Part shown: positions 45,923 through 54,774 of the stretch, in pieces
Numbering within the stretch: position 1 is the first letter of the stretch
How the letters are laid out: each line of letters opens with the position of its first letter
From: Bacteroidota bacterium
GTDB taxonomy: Bacteria > Bacteroidota > Ignavibacteria > Kapaibacteriales > UBA2268
Direction: 5' to 3'
Assembly: GCA_029974985.1 (NCBI GenBank)
Contig: JARKQC010000006.1
Span: 1 to 64,000 of the forward strand
Length of the DNA: 64,000 bases
Notes under the pieces: generated by a model
What the model was told of the DNA's origin: nothing
What the model saw: only the letters and a program-made list of their open reading frames with translations
Databases searched by the model: none
Translations under genes and position numbers: made by a program

Positions 45923-45964
45923 AAAAAAATACCCAATAAAAATAATTTTGGGTATTTTTTTTTA
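45923..45964. terminator. Bidirectional intrinsic terminator
   Basis: AAAATACCCA and TGGGTATTTT form a stem with A and T runs on both sides, between the convergent DoxX gene and the histidine kinase gene. It can terminate both transcripts. Confidence 0.85.
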
Positions 45965-45967
45965 TTA

Positions 45968-48900
45968 TTAATTTATTACTTTGGGCAAAGTAAAATGGAA
46001 TGTACTACCGATATTTTCCTCGCTTTCGACCCAAATTTCTCCTCCATTTCTTTCGACATATTCTTTTACTAATACTAAACCCAGACCCGTGCTTGGCTCG
46101 CCAGAAGTTCCTTGTCGTGAAGTTTTCTCACCAACTATAAATAATTTTTTTACCAAATCTTGAGACATTCCAATTCCTTTATCTTTGATTGATATTTGTA
46201 TAAATTCATTTAAATCTTTAGCCTCGATATCAATCATACTATCTGGATTACTAAATTTAATAGCATTAGAAATTAAATTTCTTAATATGGCGTTTAACAT
46301 ATTGCCATCTACATAAGCAGTAAATTCTTTATTAATATCAATATTAAAGGAGATATTTTTATCAATTGCCTTTGCTTTTATTATTTCATAATTATTTTTA
46401 ACGATATAAAGTAAATTAAAATAATCGGGATTAAATCTTTTATTTCCTTTTTGTATTACAGCCCATTCAAGTAAATTTTCGAGTAAGTTATATAAATTTT
46501 CAGCAGAATCTTTAATAATACTAACATAGGATTTAATATCATCAGCACTTAATTCATTTATTTCATCTACTAATAATTTGGTAAGACCAAGAAATCCAGA
46601 AAACGGACTACGTAAATCGTGAGCAATAATCGAGAAAAATTTATCTTTTGTGGAATTAATTTCTTGAAGTTCAGTTTTTGACTCTTCAAGCTCTTCAATT
46701 GTCTTATTAAGTAGGAATTGATTTTCCACAAAAATTGATTGATTAGCGATAAGTTCTTCATTAATTTTAGAAAGCTCTTTTTCGGCTTGCATCATCGTAG
46801 TAATATCAATATATGTAATAAGAACGCTTTGCTCTTCTAAATCCATTGGAATTGCGTTTACATTAAGCCAAATGATTTCACCATTTTCTTTATTTTGAGC
46901 TCCTACAACAAAATCTTTTATAAACCTATTTTCATTCTTGGCGCGTACCGAAGCAAATTCATTTTCCGGCATAACAGAGCCGTCTGTTTTTATAATTTTC
47001 CATTTTGTTAAATTATATTTTTTATTAATTATTTCATTTCTATTTATTCCAAGGATTTTTTCAGCAGCACTATTTACCTCAATATATTTACCAGAACCAT
47101 CAATTATATTAATGCCTACGGGAATAATTTCAAAAATTCTTTTTAGTTTTAATTCATTTTCTATTAATTTCTTTTCAATTGTTTTTCGGTATTCAATTTC
47201 ACTTATTAGTTCTGAATTTGCCTTTTCCAACTCTTTAGAAAACTTAAGCATTTTTTCTTCTGCTTGCTGAGCTAATGTAATATCCTCAGAAATTCCTAAA
47301 AAATGGACAATTTCATTATCAGAATTAATAATTGGAGTAACGTAGATAGAATTCCAATAAGTAGAACCGTCTTTTTTCTTATTTAAAAATGTACCTTTCC
47401 AAGTCTTTTTATTATATAAATTCTCCCATAATTCTTCATATTTATTATCTGAAGAATTATCAAATAATAAAAAACCGGGCGGTTTCCCCTTCAATTCATC
47501 AAAAGAATAACCCGTTGTTAGTTCAAAGGCTGAATTTACATATTGAATTTTTGTTTCTAAATCAGTAATAACAATAGAAACGGGGCTTTGCTCTACTGCT
47601 TGGCTTAATTTTAATATTTCTGATTCATATTCCTTTCTTTGGCTAATATCTTTAAATGAAACTATTGCACCAGTGATCACATTTTTTTCATAAATTGGGT
47701 TAATTACTAATTCTACATCGAATGTTTTGCCGCTTTTTTTATAAAATATATCTTCTATTATTCTAGGTTTCCCATCAAGAATTGTATTAAATATTTTATA
47801 TTCCTTTTTAGGATTTGTAATATCTTTGTTAGTTTTATTAAATATTATTTGTAGAAAATTTTTACCTTCAAAATCCTTTTCTTCAAATTCTAATTCTTTT
47901 AATGCCATTTCGTTTATTTGAGTGCAATATCCATTTCTATCTACGCTAAATACTCCTTCACCAATGCTTGACAATAAGTTTTTATACCTTCTTTTCTCAT
48001 TATTTACTTTTTTTACTGCTACAATTTGAATTATTATTAAAATAATTCCAAAAATAATAATTATTAAACCTAAAATTATCGAAAGACTATATTTATCCCA
48101 TATATCAGTTAAAGTAAATTCAGGTGTAACATCGAAAGGTGCTAATCTAAGCTCCCTTGCTAATTCTTCTACTGATTTATAATCTGAAGGTATGCTATAT
48201 CCATAAATTCCAGCTTTAATGGCATAAGGGTTATCATTATCAAGTTTATAAAGGGCGCTTGCAATATGCCGAATATGCTCTTCGCTAACGTGAGGCAATC
48301 CAATCACGGGCCATTCGGGATATAATTGTGTAGAAACAAGATACGGGAAACCATCAAAACGCAGCGAATTAATTACTTTAATGCTGTCGAGTAAATATAT
48401 ATTATCATTTTTCATTTCTTCTATAATGCCCGTACGTACAAAAGCAACGTCGCACTTATCATTCAATAGCATTTCAATACTTTTCTGGTGTGTTGTTGAA
48501 ATAATTAATTGTTTTAACTCCTTTGGTATTTTAATGCCATATTTATATAACTCATAAACTTGAGTGTGATATCCACCCGTATTACCAATATTAGGTGTTG
48601 CAACAATTTTTCCTCTAATATCAGCCAAAGTATTAATATCGTTTCGATTTGCCTTGCATACTATTACACCGCCAAGTTGATTTGTATGAACCCCAGTTTT
48701 TGAACTTGTAACAAGAGTTGCTATAACGCCAGTTAATTTATATTTTTCTCTAATAAGTAAAAAATGTGTTGGATTTGTAGTTAAAAAATCAATAGAACGA
48801 TTTTCTACTGCCAAATTAAGCTCATCCATAGGAAGAACTTTTAAATTAATATGCTCATCAACGAGTTCTTCATTCAGATAATCAACTATTGGTTTATATT

Positions 48901-49069
48901 TATTATAAGTTCTTTCATAACCAAGATGAGCATAAACTCCAAAATATAATTCCTTTTTAGGCTTATAATTTTCAGTTAATTTATTAATTTTACTAAAAGC
49001 AATATTATCGAATAAAACAAGTATTGTAAATATAATTAATAATTTTATCAATGATTTATATTTTTTCAT
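45968..49069 (-). CDS. Sensor histidine kinase with periplasmic PhnD-like binding domain and three PAS domains
   Basis: A 1033-residue membrane kinase. A signal segment (~8-25) is followed by a periplasmic PhnD/phosphonate-type solute-binding domain (~38-300: FGVYAHLGYERTYNKYKPIVDYL, ATPNIGNTGGYHTQVYELYKYG, DVAFVRTGI), a membrane helix (~330-352), three PAS domains (~365-480, 490-610, 640-770), HisKA with H817 (SIIAHDLRSPFSG) and an ATPase domain (NAIKFSN, DKGIGMS, STGLGLVLVKEYV). Phosphite, phosphonate or a related oxyanion is a plausible ligand, by homology only. No response regulator is adjacent. Confidence 0.88.
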   Translation of the reverse strand: MKKYKSLIKLLIIFTILVLFDNIAFSKINKLTENYKPKKELYFGVYAHLGYERTYNKYKPIVDYLNEELVDEHINLKVLPMDELNLAVENRSIDFLTTNPTHFLLIREKYKLTGVIATLVTSSKTGVHTNQLGGVIVCKANRNDINTLADIRGKIVATPNIGNTGGYHTQVYELYKYGIKIPKELKQLIISTTHQKSIEMLLNDKCDVAFVRTGIIEEMKNDNIYLLDSIKVINSLRFDGFPYLVSTQLYPEWPVIGLPHVSEEHIRHIASALYKLDNDNPYAIKAGIYGYSIPSDYKSVEELARELRLAPFDVTPEFTLTDIWDKYSLSIILGLIIIIFGIILIIIQIVAVKKVNNEKRRYKNLLSSIGEGVFSVDRNGYCTQINEMALKELEFEEKDFEGKNFLQIIFNKTNKDITNPKKEYKIFNTILDGKPRIIEDIFYKKSGKTFDVELVINPIYEKNVITGAIVSFKDISQRKEYESEILKLSQAVEQSPVSIVITDLETKIQYVNSAFELTTGYSFDELKGKPPGFLLFDNSSDNKYEELWENLYNKKTWKGTFLNKKKDGSTYWNSIYVTPIINSDNEIVHFLGISEDITLAQQAEEKMLKFSKELEKANSELISEIEYRKTIEKKLIENELKLKRIFEIIPVGINIIDGSGKYIEVNSAAEKILGINRNEIINKKYNLTKWKIIKTDGSVMPENEFASVRAKNENRFIKDFVVGAQNKENGEIIWLNVNAIPMDLEEQSVLITYIDITTMMQAEKELSKINEELIANQSIFVENQFLLNKTIEELEESKTELQEINSTKDKFFSIIAHDLRSPFSGFLGLTKLLVDEINELSADDIKSYVSIIKDSAENLYNLLENLLEWAVIQKGNKRFNPDYFNLLYIVKNNYEIIKAKAIDKNISFNIDINKEFTAYVDGNMLNAILRNLISNAIKFSNPDSMIDIEAKDLNEFIQISIKDKGIGMSQDLVKKLFIVGEKTSRQGTSGEPSTGLGLVLVKEYVERNGGEIWVESEENIGSTFHFTLPKVIN

Positions 49070-49108
49070 AAATATTTATTTTTATAAATTAAATCTAATA
49101 ATTAATTA

Positions 49109-49116
49109 CAAATATA
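49109..49116 (-). promoter_or_regulatory. TATATTTG box upstream of the PhnD-type kinase gene
   Basis: Minus-strand TATATTTG matches TAnnTTTG about 40 bases before the start codon at 49069. Confidence 0.4.
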
Positions 49117-49129
49117 CGAAATTTATTAT

Positions 49130-50983
49130 TTATTTAAAGTATTTTTTCATTGATACTCTTCTTAATCTTTTTCTATATTTTGATAGTTCTTCGTTTTCGT
49201 ATCTTATTAAAGGTTGGTTTTCGCCCGCTGAGCGAGTTACTAATAATTCTTTTGAGATTCCTAATTTAACTAATTCGTTAGCAACAAAATCTACTCTTCT
49301 CTGCCCTAATCCTAAGTTATATTCATCTGTGCCGACATCATCGGTATGCCCAACAAGAAGAATGCTATCTATTTTATCAATGGATAATTTTATATTTTCA
49401 GCTACTAATTTAAGTTCATCTGTCCATAATCGCCCTGTTTCAATTCCATTTGAGTCCAAAGCATATTTATAGGGGTCTTTATATTTATCTGTTGGGAAAT
49501 TTATTCTTATTTCGCCTATTTCTGGTAAATAAAAATCAATGTCCATAGTATCTTGAACAAAATCATTGCTTATAAAAATTCGCTTCGAATCGTAAAAATA
49601 ATTACTTTTCTGTGCAGTTAATTCATATTGTGTATTTCTTGTTATTGGAAATTGATATTGGGCAAATTTATCAGTATATATAGTACTATCAAGCGAAATA
49701 TTATCAAGATTTTTTATTAATATTTGTGCTGAATCAATATTAATATTTGTAGTTTTTGATAAAACTTTTCCTTTAATCAAAATTTCCTCATTTGGCAATT
49801 TAATTTTATAATTATCTTTAATATCAAGTTCTAAATCATTTTTTGCAAGAGTTTTCTTTTTAGAAGTATCCTCAAATTTGCTTTTTTTAACTTTATAACA
49901 AACAAATAAATCAAATCCACCTTCGGTTGCTACTAATGATTTCATATTTTTATTCTGATTTGATGCATAATAAAGAATATCATTTGCGTCGGAAAATGTC
50001 GTTGGGAAAAGTTCATCATATTCAGTATTTATTGGGGGGCCAAGATTTTTTGGAATCGAAAAATAATCTGAAATATCATCATTTTCAGAAAAATGTAAAT
50101 AATCTGAATATAATTTTGGATTTATATCGCAATAAAAAATATCATAAGCACCAACCGTGTGATGCCCCGAAGATGAAAAATATAATCTTTTTCCATCTTT
50201 GCTAAAAAATGGTGTTATTTCATCACACTTTGAATTTACATTATTACCCAGATTAATTGCTTTCGACCACTCATTTTTACTATTTTTAAAAATTAACCAT
50301 AAATCAGTACCCCCGAAGCCATTTTTTTTATCCGAGCTAAACACTAAAATTTTAGAATTCGGTGAAATTGCGGAATGAGAAACCCAATCTAAAACTTCTA
50401 TATCATCAAGTTTGATTTCCTCAATATTAGTTATTTCATCATTTGAAATTTTACCCGAAAAAATTCTTGATTTACCTATAACATTATTAATATCTGTTAA
50501 AGTATAATTTTGATATTTATGAATTGTATCTACACTTAAAATCGTTGATGAAGCAAAAAAAACATTATCATTATTAATAGAAAAAGTGCCAATATGCCCA
50601 TCTGTGGTACTCGACACCCCTTTATCAATAATAAAGCGTTTTTCATTTGCTTTTAGTACAATTAATGAGTTATTTAAGTCAGTTTCGCTATATGTTAATA
50701 TAGCTTTATTATCATTTATAAATGATAATTGCCATTCGTCATCAGGCGAGTTAATTCCCTCAACTTTTTCCATTCGATAATAAAAACCATTCTGCTCGTA
50801 AGAAGATTTTGAAGTGTCGTATAAAGGAGTTCCGCTCCACTTATTAGGATAACAATTTTGTGGAATTTCTAAGCATTCTTTTTTCTCTAAATCAACTCCT
50901 TGTGGCAAACAAGAATTTAAAAATTGAATAAGAAAAAATAATGCAAAATTATAAATAATATATTTTTTTATATTATTCTTCAT
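49130..50983 (-). CDS. PorE-like OmpA/PD40 lipoprotein
   Basis: A 617-residue lipoprotein; the lipobox is LNSC, lipid on C25. A beta-propeller of PD40/TolB-type repeats spans ~60-370 (SPNSKILVFSSDKKNGFGGTDLW, FSKDGKRLYFSSSG, FSDANDILYYASN). Next is a carboxypeptidase-regulatory-like domain at ~400-480 (ILIKGKVLSKTTNINIDSAQI, TDKFAQYQFPITRNTQYEL), then an OmpA C-terminal domain (LLVGHTDDVGTDEYNLGLGQRR, SAGENQP). This order matches T9SS PorE apart from a missing TPR. Its ATG overlaps the sppA stop by one base (TAATG), so the two are co-translated. Confidence 0.8.
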   Translation of the reverse strand: MKNNIKKYIIYNFALFFLIQFLNSCLPQGVDLEKKECLEIPQNCYPNKWSGTPLYDTSKSSYEQNGFYYRMEKVEGINSPDDEWQLSFINDNKAILTYSETDLNNSLIVLKANEKRFIIDKGVSSTTDGHIGTFSINNDNVFFASSTILSVDTIHKYQNYTLTDINNVIGKSRIFSGKISNDEITNIEEIKLDDIEVLDWVSHSAISPNSKILVFSSDKKNGFGGTDLWLIFKNSKNEWSKAINLGNNVNSKCDEITPFFSKDGKRLYFSSSGHHTVGAYDIFYCDINPKLYSDYLHFSENDDISDYFSIPKNLGPPINTEYDELFPTTFSDANDILYYASNQNKNMKSLVATEGGFDLFVCYKVKKSKFEDTSKKKTLAKNDLELDIKDNYKIKLPNEEILIKGKVLSKTTNINIDSAQILIKNLDNISLDSTIYTDKFAQYQFPITRNTQYELTAQKSNYFYDSKRIFISNDFVQDTMDIDFYLPEIGEIRINFPTDKYKDPYKYALDSNGIETGRLWTDELKLVAENIKLSIDKIDSILLVGHTDDVGTDEYNLGLGQRRVDFVANELVKLGISKELLVTRSAGENQPLIRYENEELSKYRKRLRRVSMKKYFK

Positions 50984-53400
50984 TATTTCCAGTAATCAAT
51001 TGATAAAATTGTCATTGGAACGCCATTATTATTCATAATGAATTTTAATTCATCAAATTCATCATTAATTTTTGGAATATTTATTCCCGTTATTCCACCA
51101 AATAAAGAAGTAAAATCAAATAGTTTGCTTGCTGGGAATTGTACAATTTTTGTATCTTCATATTCTGGAATATTAGCTAATTTTTTTGCTAAAGAAATTG
51201 CATCGGATAATCCACCAACCTCATCAACCAAGCCTTTTTCTTTAGCGTCGTTGCCCGTCCAAACTCTGCCTTGTGCTACTTCATCAACTTTTTCATAAGT
51301 CATTTTTCTTGCCGATGCTACTCTACTTACAAAATCTTTATATAAATCTTTAATTTGGCTTTCGCGTTGTAACTTTTCATCTTCGTTTAGATTTCTAATT
51401 GGCAATCCAATTGGTAATAATGGTAGTTGAAAAGCATTTCCAATATCTGAATATTTTCCTTTTTTTACAAAATCATAAGTTATGCCCATCGAGTCTTTTA
51501 ATCCTTTGTCATAAATCCAAGCGCTTATAACTCCGATTGAACCCGATATTGTATTCGGTGCGGCAACAATTTTATCAGCCTCCATCGAAAGCCAATATCC
51601 TCCCGAAGCCGCAACAGAGCCTTGCGACACAACAAGTGGCTTTTTCCCTTTATTTTTTTTGATAATTTCAGAAATATAATCAGAAGCCATAGCATCGCCA
51701 CCGGGCGAGTCCACTCTTAAAACAATAGCTTTAATTCTATTGTTTTCATAAGTACTTTTTAGAATATTTGACAAAGTTCTTGCTTGAATCCCCGAGTTTA
51801 AATCGCAAACTCCTTCAGCATAAATTACTGCAATTTGTTTTTCTTCGTTGCTCCATTTATCATCGTAAGGTTCTGGATACATTTCGTCTGCAAAAATATT
51901 TTTTAAGGAGGCGCTACGGTCATATTCACGCATAAATGCTTCAAGATTATTCCATCTATCAAATTTATCAACAAGCTTATTTTCTAATGCTTCTTTTGCT
52001 AAATAAGAAATTTTTTCATTAACTAAATCATCAAAATTTTTACTAAGATTTTTTCTTGATTTTGTAATATCTTTTTTTGCTAAATCATACCAATCATCTA
52101 TTAATCTCTGGCGTTGCTCTTTATCACCTTCGGAAAAACTTTCGCGTGAATAATTTTCAGCCGCTGATTTATATTTAAAATATCTAAATTCTTCATAGCC
52201 TATATCACTTTTTTCGAGTAGCTTTTTATAAAAACTTCGCCCTAATGAATAGCCCGAAAGCTCGACCGAACCTAATGGGTCTAATACGATACAATCAGCA
52301 ATAGACGCAAAATGATAACTATCTAAATCTGCTCTTTCGATAAAAATTACTACTCTTTTACCCAAGTTTTTAAAATGTTCGAGTTTATTTCGGATTTCCC
52401 ACATTAATACTTTTGAACTTGACGCTTGCGTTGCATTAATTACAATACCTTTGACAGATTTATCTTTTTCTGCTCTATCAATTGCGTCAATAATTTTATA
52501 GAAACTAATAGAATTATCAAAAAATATATTTTTTACATATTTGATATTAGAGCTTATATCAAGCACAAGATAATTTTGAGTTAAAATCACATCTTTTATG
52601 ATTGTTCTGTCGCGTCCACCAAAACGTATTCCATAAGTCGAAGAAACTCTTTCATTTTCTGAATCCATAAAGTTAATAGCAGTTAAATCCGAATTTCCTA
52701 AACTGAAATTCACTCCGATAGTCATATATTCGCTTTTCATAAATCTTCGTGCATTAATACGAATGCCTGGTAAAGGCTCGATAATTGCACCAAGGCTCCA
52801 ATTCATATCTTTATACTTTTGACCGTTTAATTGAGAAGCATCAGCATAAAGAGTAACAAGCTCGTTACCAAGTGGACGAACTCCAATTTCAAGAACAGAT
52901 TCTGCATCTCTAATATCAAGTGCTTTTGAGTAAGAAGCCCCCAATGAAAAATATGGTATCGGGCGATAAAGCGCCCCAATTGCAAACATATTTTTTGAGC
53001 GTTTAGTATTGCCTTTGGTATTTGTCCAGCCATAAGTAAAGCCTAATCCAAAATTTCTATCTCCAAAGCCCGTACTAACTCTATAGTCAGTATAGCCGTC
53101 ATCACCCAAATCATTTGTAAAAATACCAAATCCCGTATTTTGTGAGCCATAAAAAAAGCCAAATCTTTCAAAATCGAATATTTTGCCACTTCTATCACTA
53201 AGTAAAAGTGATAAATCAAAATTTGAATGATTATAATTTAACATAGCAGGATTATCAAATCCATATAATCCACTCTTAAATGCTCCCGGCGAAGCCAATT
53301 GCATATCAGATAATTCGTAATAAGTGGTAAATGACCTTTGGCTAAAACACGAGACTTGAACAAAGACAAATATTAAACAAAATAATATTATATTTTTCAT
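50983..53400 (-). CDS. sppA: Signal peptide peptidase SppA fused to an outer-membrane barrel-like domain
   Basis: An 805-residue protein. Residues 1-20 are a signal peptide (CFSQRSFTTY follows). Residues ~25-270 are barrel-like (NPAMLNYNHSNFDLSLLLSDRS, FGLGFTYGWTNTKG, FSLGASYSKALD, PLPGIRINARRFMKSEYMTIGVNFS). From ~275 the sequence is a double-domain SppA of the E. coli 67K type: general base K411 (YKSAAENYSRESFS), nucleophile S599 (SQGSVAASGGYW), SPGGDAM and VGGLSDAISLAK. SppA normally sits in the inner membrane, so an outer-membrane or periplasmic location here would be unusual. Confidence 0.85.
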   Translation of the reverse strand: MKNIILFCLIFVFVQVSCFSQRSFTTYYELSDMQLASPGAFKSGLYGFDNPAMLNYNHSNFDLSLLLSDRSGKIFDFERFGFFYGSQNTGFGIFTNDLGDDGYTDYRVSTGFGDRNFGLGFTYGWTNTKGNTKRSKNMFAIGALYRPIPYFSLGASYSKALDIRDAESVLEIGVRPLGNELVTLYADASQLNGQKYKDMNWSLGAIIEPLPGIRINARRFMKSEYMTIGVNFSLGNSDLTAINFMDSENERVSSTYGIRFGGRDRTIIKDVILTQNYLVLDISSNIKYVKNIFFDNSISFYKIIDAIDRAEKDKSVKGIVINATQASSSKVLMWEIRNKLEHFKNLGKRVVIFIERADLDSYHFASIADCIVLDPLGSVELSGYSLGRSFYKKLLEKSDIGYEEFRYFKYKSAAENYSRESFSEGDKEQRQRLIDDWYDLAKKDITKSRKNLSKNFDDLVNEKISYLAKEALENKLVDKFDRWNNLEAFMREYDRSASLKNIFADEMYPEPYDDKWSNEEKQIAVIYAEGVCDLNSGIQARTLSNILKSTYENNRIKAIVLRVDSPGGDAMASDYISEIIKKNKGKKPLVVSQGSVAASGGYWLSMEADKIVAAPNTISGSIGVISAWIYDKGLKDSMGITYDFVKKGKYSDIGNAFQLPLLPIGLPIRNLNEDEKLQRESQIKDLYKDFVSRVASARKMTYEKVDEVAQGRVWTGNDAKEKGLVDEVGGLSDAISLAKKLANIPEYEDTKIVQFPASKLFDFTSLFGGITGINIPKINDEFDELKFIMNNNGVPMTILSIDYWK

Positions 53401-53502
53401 TATATTTTTTCCAATGATAAAAAAACAAAATTAATAATTTATATTATAGAAATCAAGATATATTTTTAATAACTTATTATAAAATTGTAATTTATACAAT
53501 AA

Positions 53503-54147
53503 TTATTCAATATAATACATCAAATTTGGGATTTTTACTTTCATAATTGTATATCCGCCCTCGGAGTCGCTCCATTGGTCGCCAATTGAACCAATGATTT
53601 TATATTTTTCAGAAAGTTTTTTTCTAATCTCAGTTTTATAATCAACTGCCTTTTTACCTTTAAATTCGGGTGTTTTACAAATTAATGTGTCAAATTTTAT
53701 GTAACCTTCATTTTTCAAATTAAACACAGTTTTATCATATAATCCAGAGTGCCTACCTGTTAAAAAAATTATGCTTACTCCTTTTTTAATAAGCGTATCA
53801 TAAAATCGCTTCACTTGTGGAATTGCGGTCGCTTTAGCAGAATCTACCCATATATCCCAATATTTTGGAATATATGCAAAATCATATTGAAGCTCGTAAC
53901 TCATATTAGAAAGTGCAGTCTCGTCCACATCAAAAACAAAAGCGGCATTTTTAGGAATTTCAATTTGTGATAAATTTAGAAGTGCATCATTTATATTTTG
54001 TTCAATTTCCCTATCATAATCGCCATTTGTATAATAATTTTTAACAGTTTTTTTTGCCGCATCGAGATTAAATAAAATTTTATTTTGGCTAAATGTAATA
54101 TTATTTAATAAAAATATTGAAATCAATATATTGAGTAGTAATTTCAT
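53503..54147 (-). CDS. Class B-like HAD acid phosphatase / 5'-nucleotidase
   Basis: The frame is open to 54177, but a GAGGAC ribosome-binding site precedes the ATG at 54147, giving 214 residues that start MKLLLNILISIFLL, a signal peptide. HAD motif I is FVFDVDETALSNMSYE, motif II is IIFLTGRHSG, K is in CKTPEFKGKKAVDYK and motif IV is IGSIGDQWSDSEGG. These are the residues of the HAD acid phosphatase and e(P4) nucleotidase group, which dephosphorylate nucleotides in the periplasm. It lies between the sppA and YacP-like genes on the same strand, but with 102-bp and 118-bp gaps. Confidence 0.85.
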   Translation of the reverse strand: MKLLLNILISIFLLNNITFSQNKILFNLDAAKKTVKNYYTNGDYDREIEQNINDALLNLSQIEIPKNAAFVFDVDETALSNMSYELQYDFAYIPKYWDIWVDSAKATAIPQVKRFYDTLIKKGVSIIFLTGRHSGLYDKTVFNLKNEGYIKFDTLICKTPEFKGKKAVDYKTEIRKKLSEKYKIIGSIGDQWSDSEGGYTIMKVKIPNLMYYIE

Positions 54148-54264
54148 AATTTGTCCTCTAATAAATAAAAAAAACACTAATTCTACAAAAGTAATGAAAA
54201 ACTACCAATAATATTAATTCAATAATAAATGAGTAATTAAGAAGCGGTATTTTAGAGTTTTTTT

Positions 54265-54771
54265 TTAATAAATATCAAAATCATCGCTTTTTTGTTTAAA
54301 TAATTGGCTCAATTCCTCGATTTCTTTTTTACTACTTTTTTGTGGTTTTGATGTGTTGCTAATTGATTTATTAGATTTATTTTGTATTTTATTTACATTT
54401 TGAAAATTAATCATTTTTAGAAAATCTTCTGATAAAATGGCTTTTATTCCATTCATACGAGCAAAATTATAAACTTCTGTATCCGAACTTACTACCTCAT
54501 AATTATTTTTATTTGGGCTACTTTTGACGATTTCCTTAATTTTATTATCAGCAGTAATATTAAGTGATTCAATTATACTTATATTTTTATGATAATTGTT
54601 TATATTTGAAATAGTGCCATCAACAATTAACATTATTTTATAACTTGGATATTTTTGAATATAATTTGATAAAATACTACAAAATGATGACACGCCATTT
54701 TCTTTGTTTTTATTTTTTAAGTCATTACTTTTAAATATAACGTTTAATGTATCAATTATAAAAATTTTCAT
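54265..54771 (-). CDS. YacP-like NYN-domain protein
   Basis: A 168-residue protein. It opens with MKIFIIDTLNVIF (the D-N of an NYN/PIN-fold nuclease), then IMLIVDGTISN, and YEVVSSDTEVYNFARMNGIKAILSEDFLKMI, where SSD-T-E matches the third acidic cluster of YacP/Rae1 RNases, and ends in a lysine-rich tail. It may be a ribonuclease. Its start codon is three bases from that of the divergent gene 54775, and the junction is a small palindrome. Confidence 0.72.
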   Translation of the reverse strand: MKIFIIDTLNVIFKSNDLKNKNKENGVSSFCSILSNYIQKYPSYKIMLIVDGTISNINNYHKNISIIESLNITADNKIKEIVKSSPNKNNYEVVSSDTEVYNFARMNGIKAILSEDFLKMINFQNVNKIQNKSNKSISNTSKPQKSSKKEIEELSQLFKQKSDDFDIY

Positions 54772-54774
54772 TTT

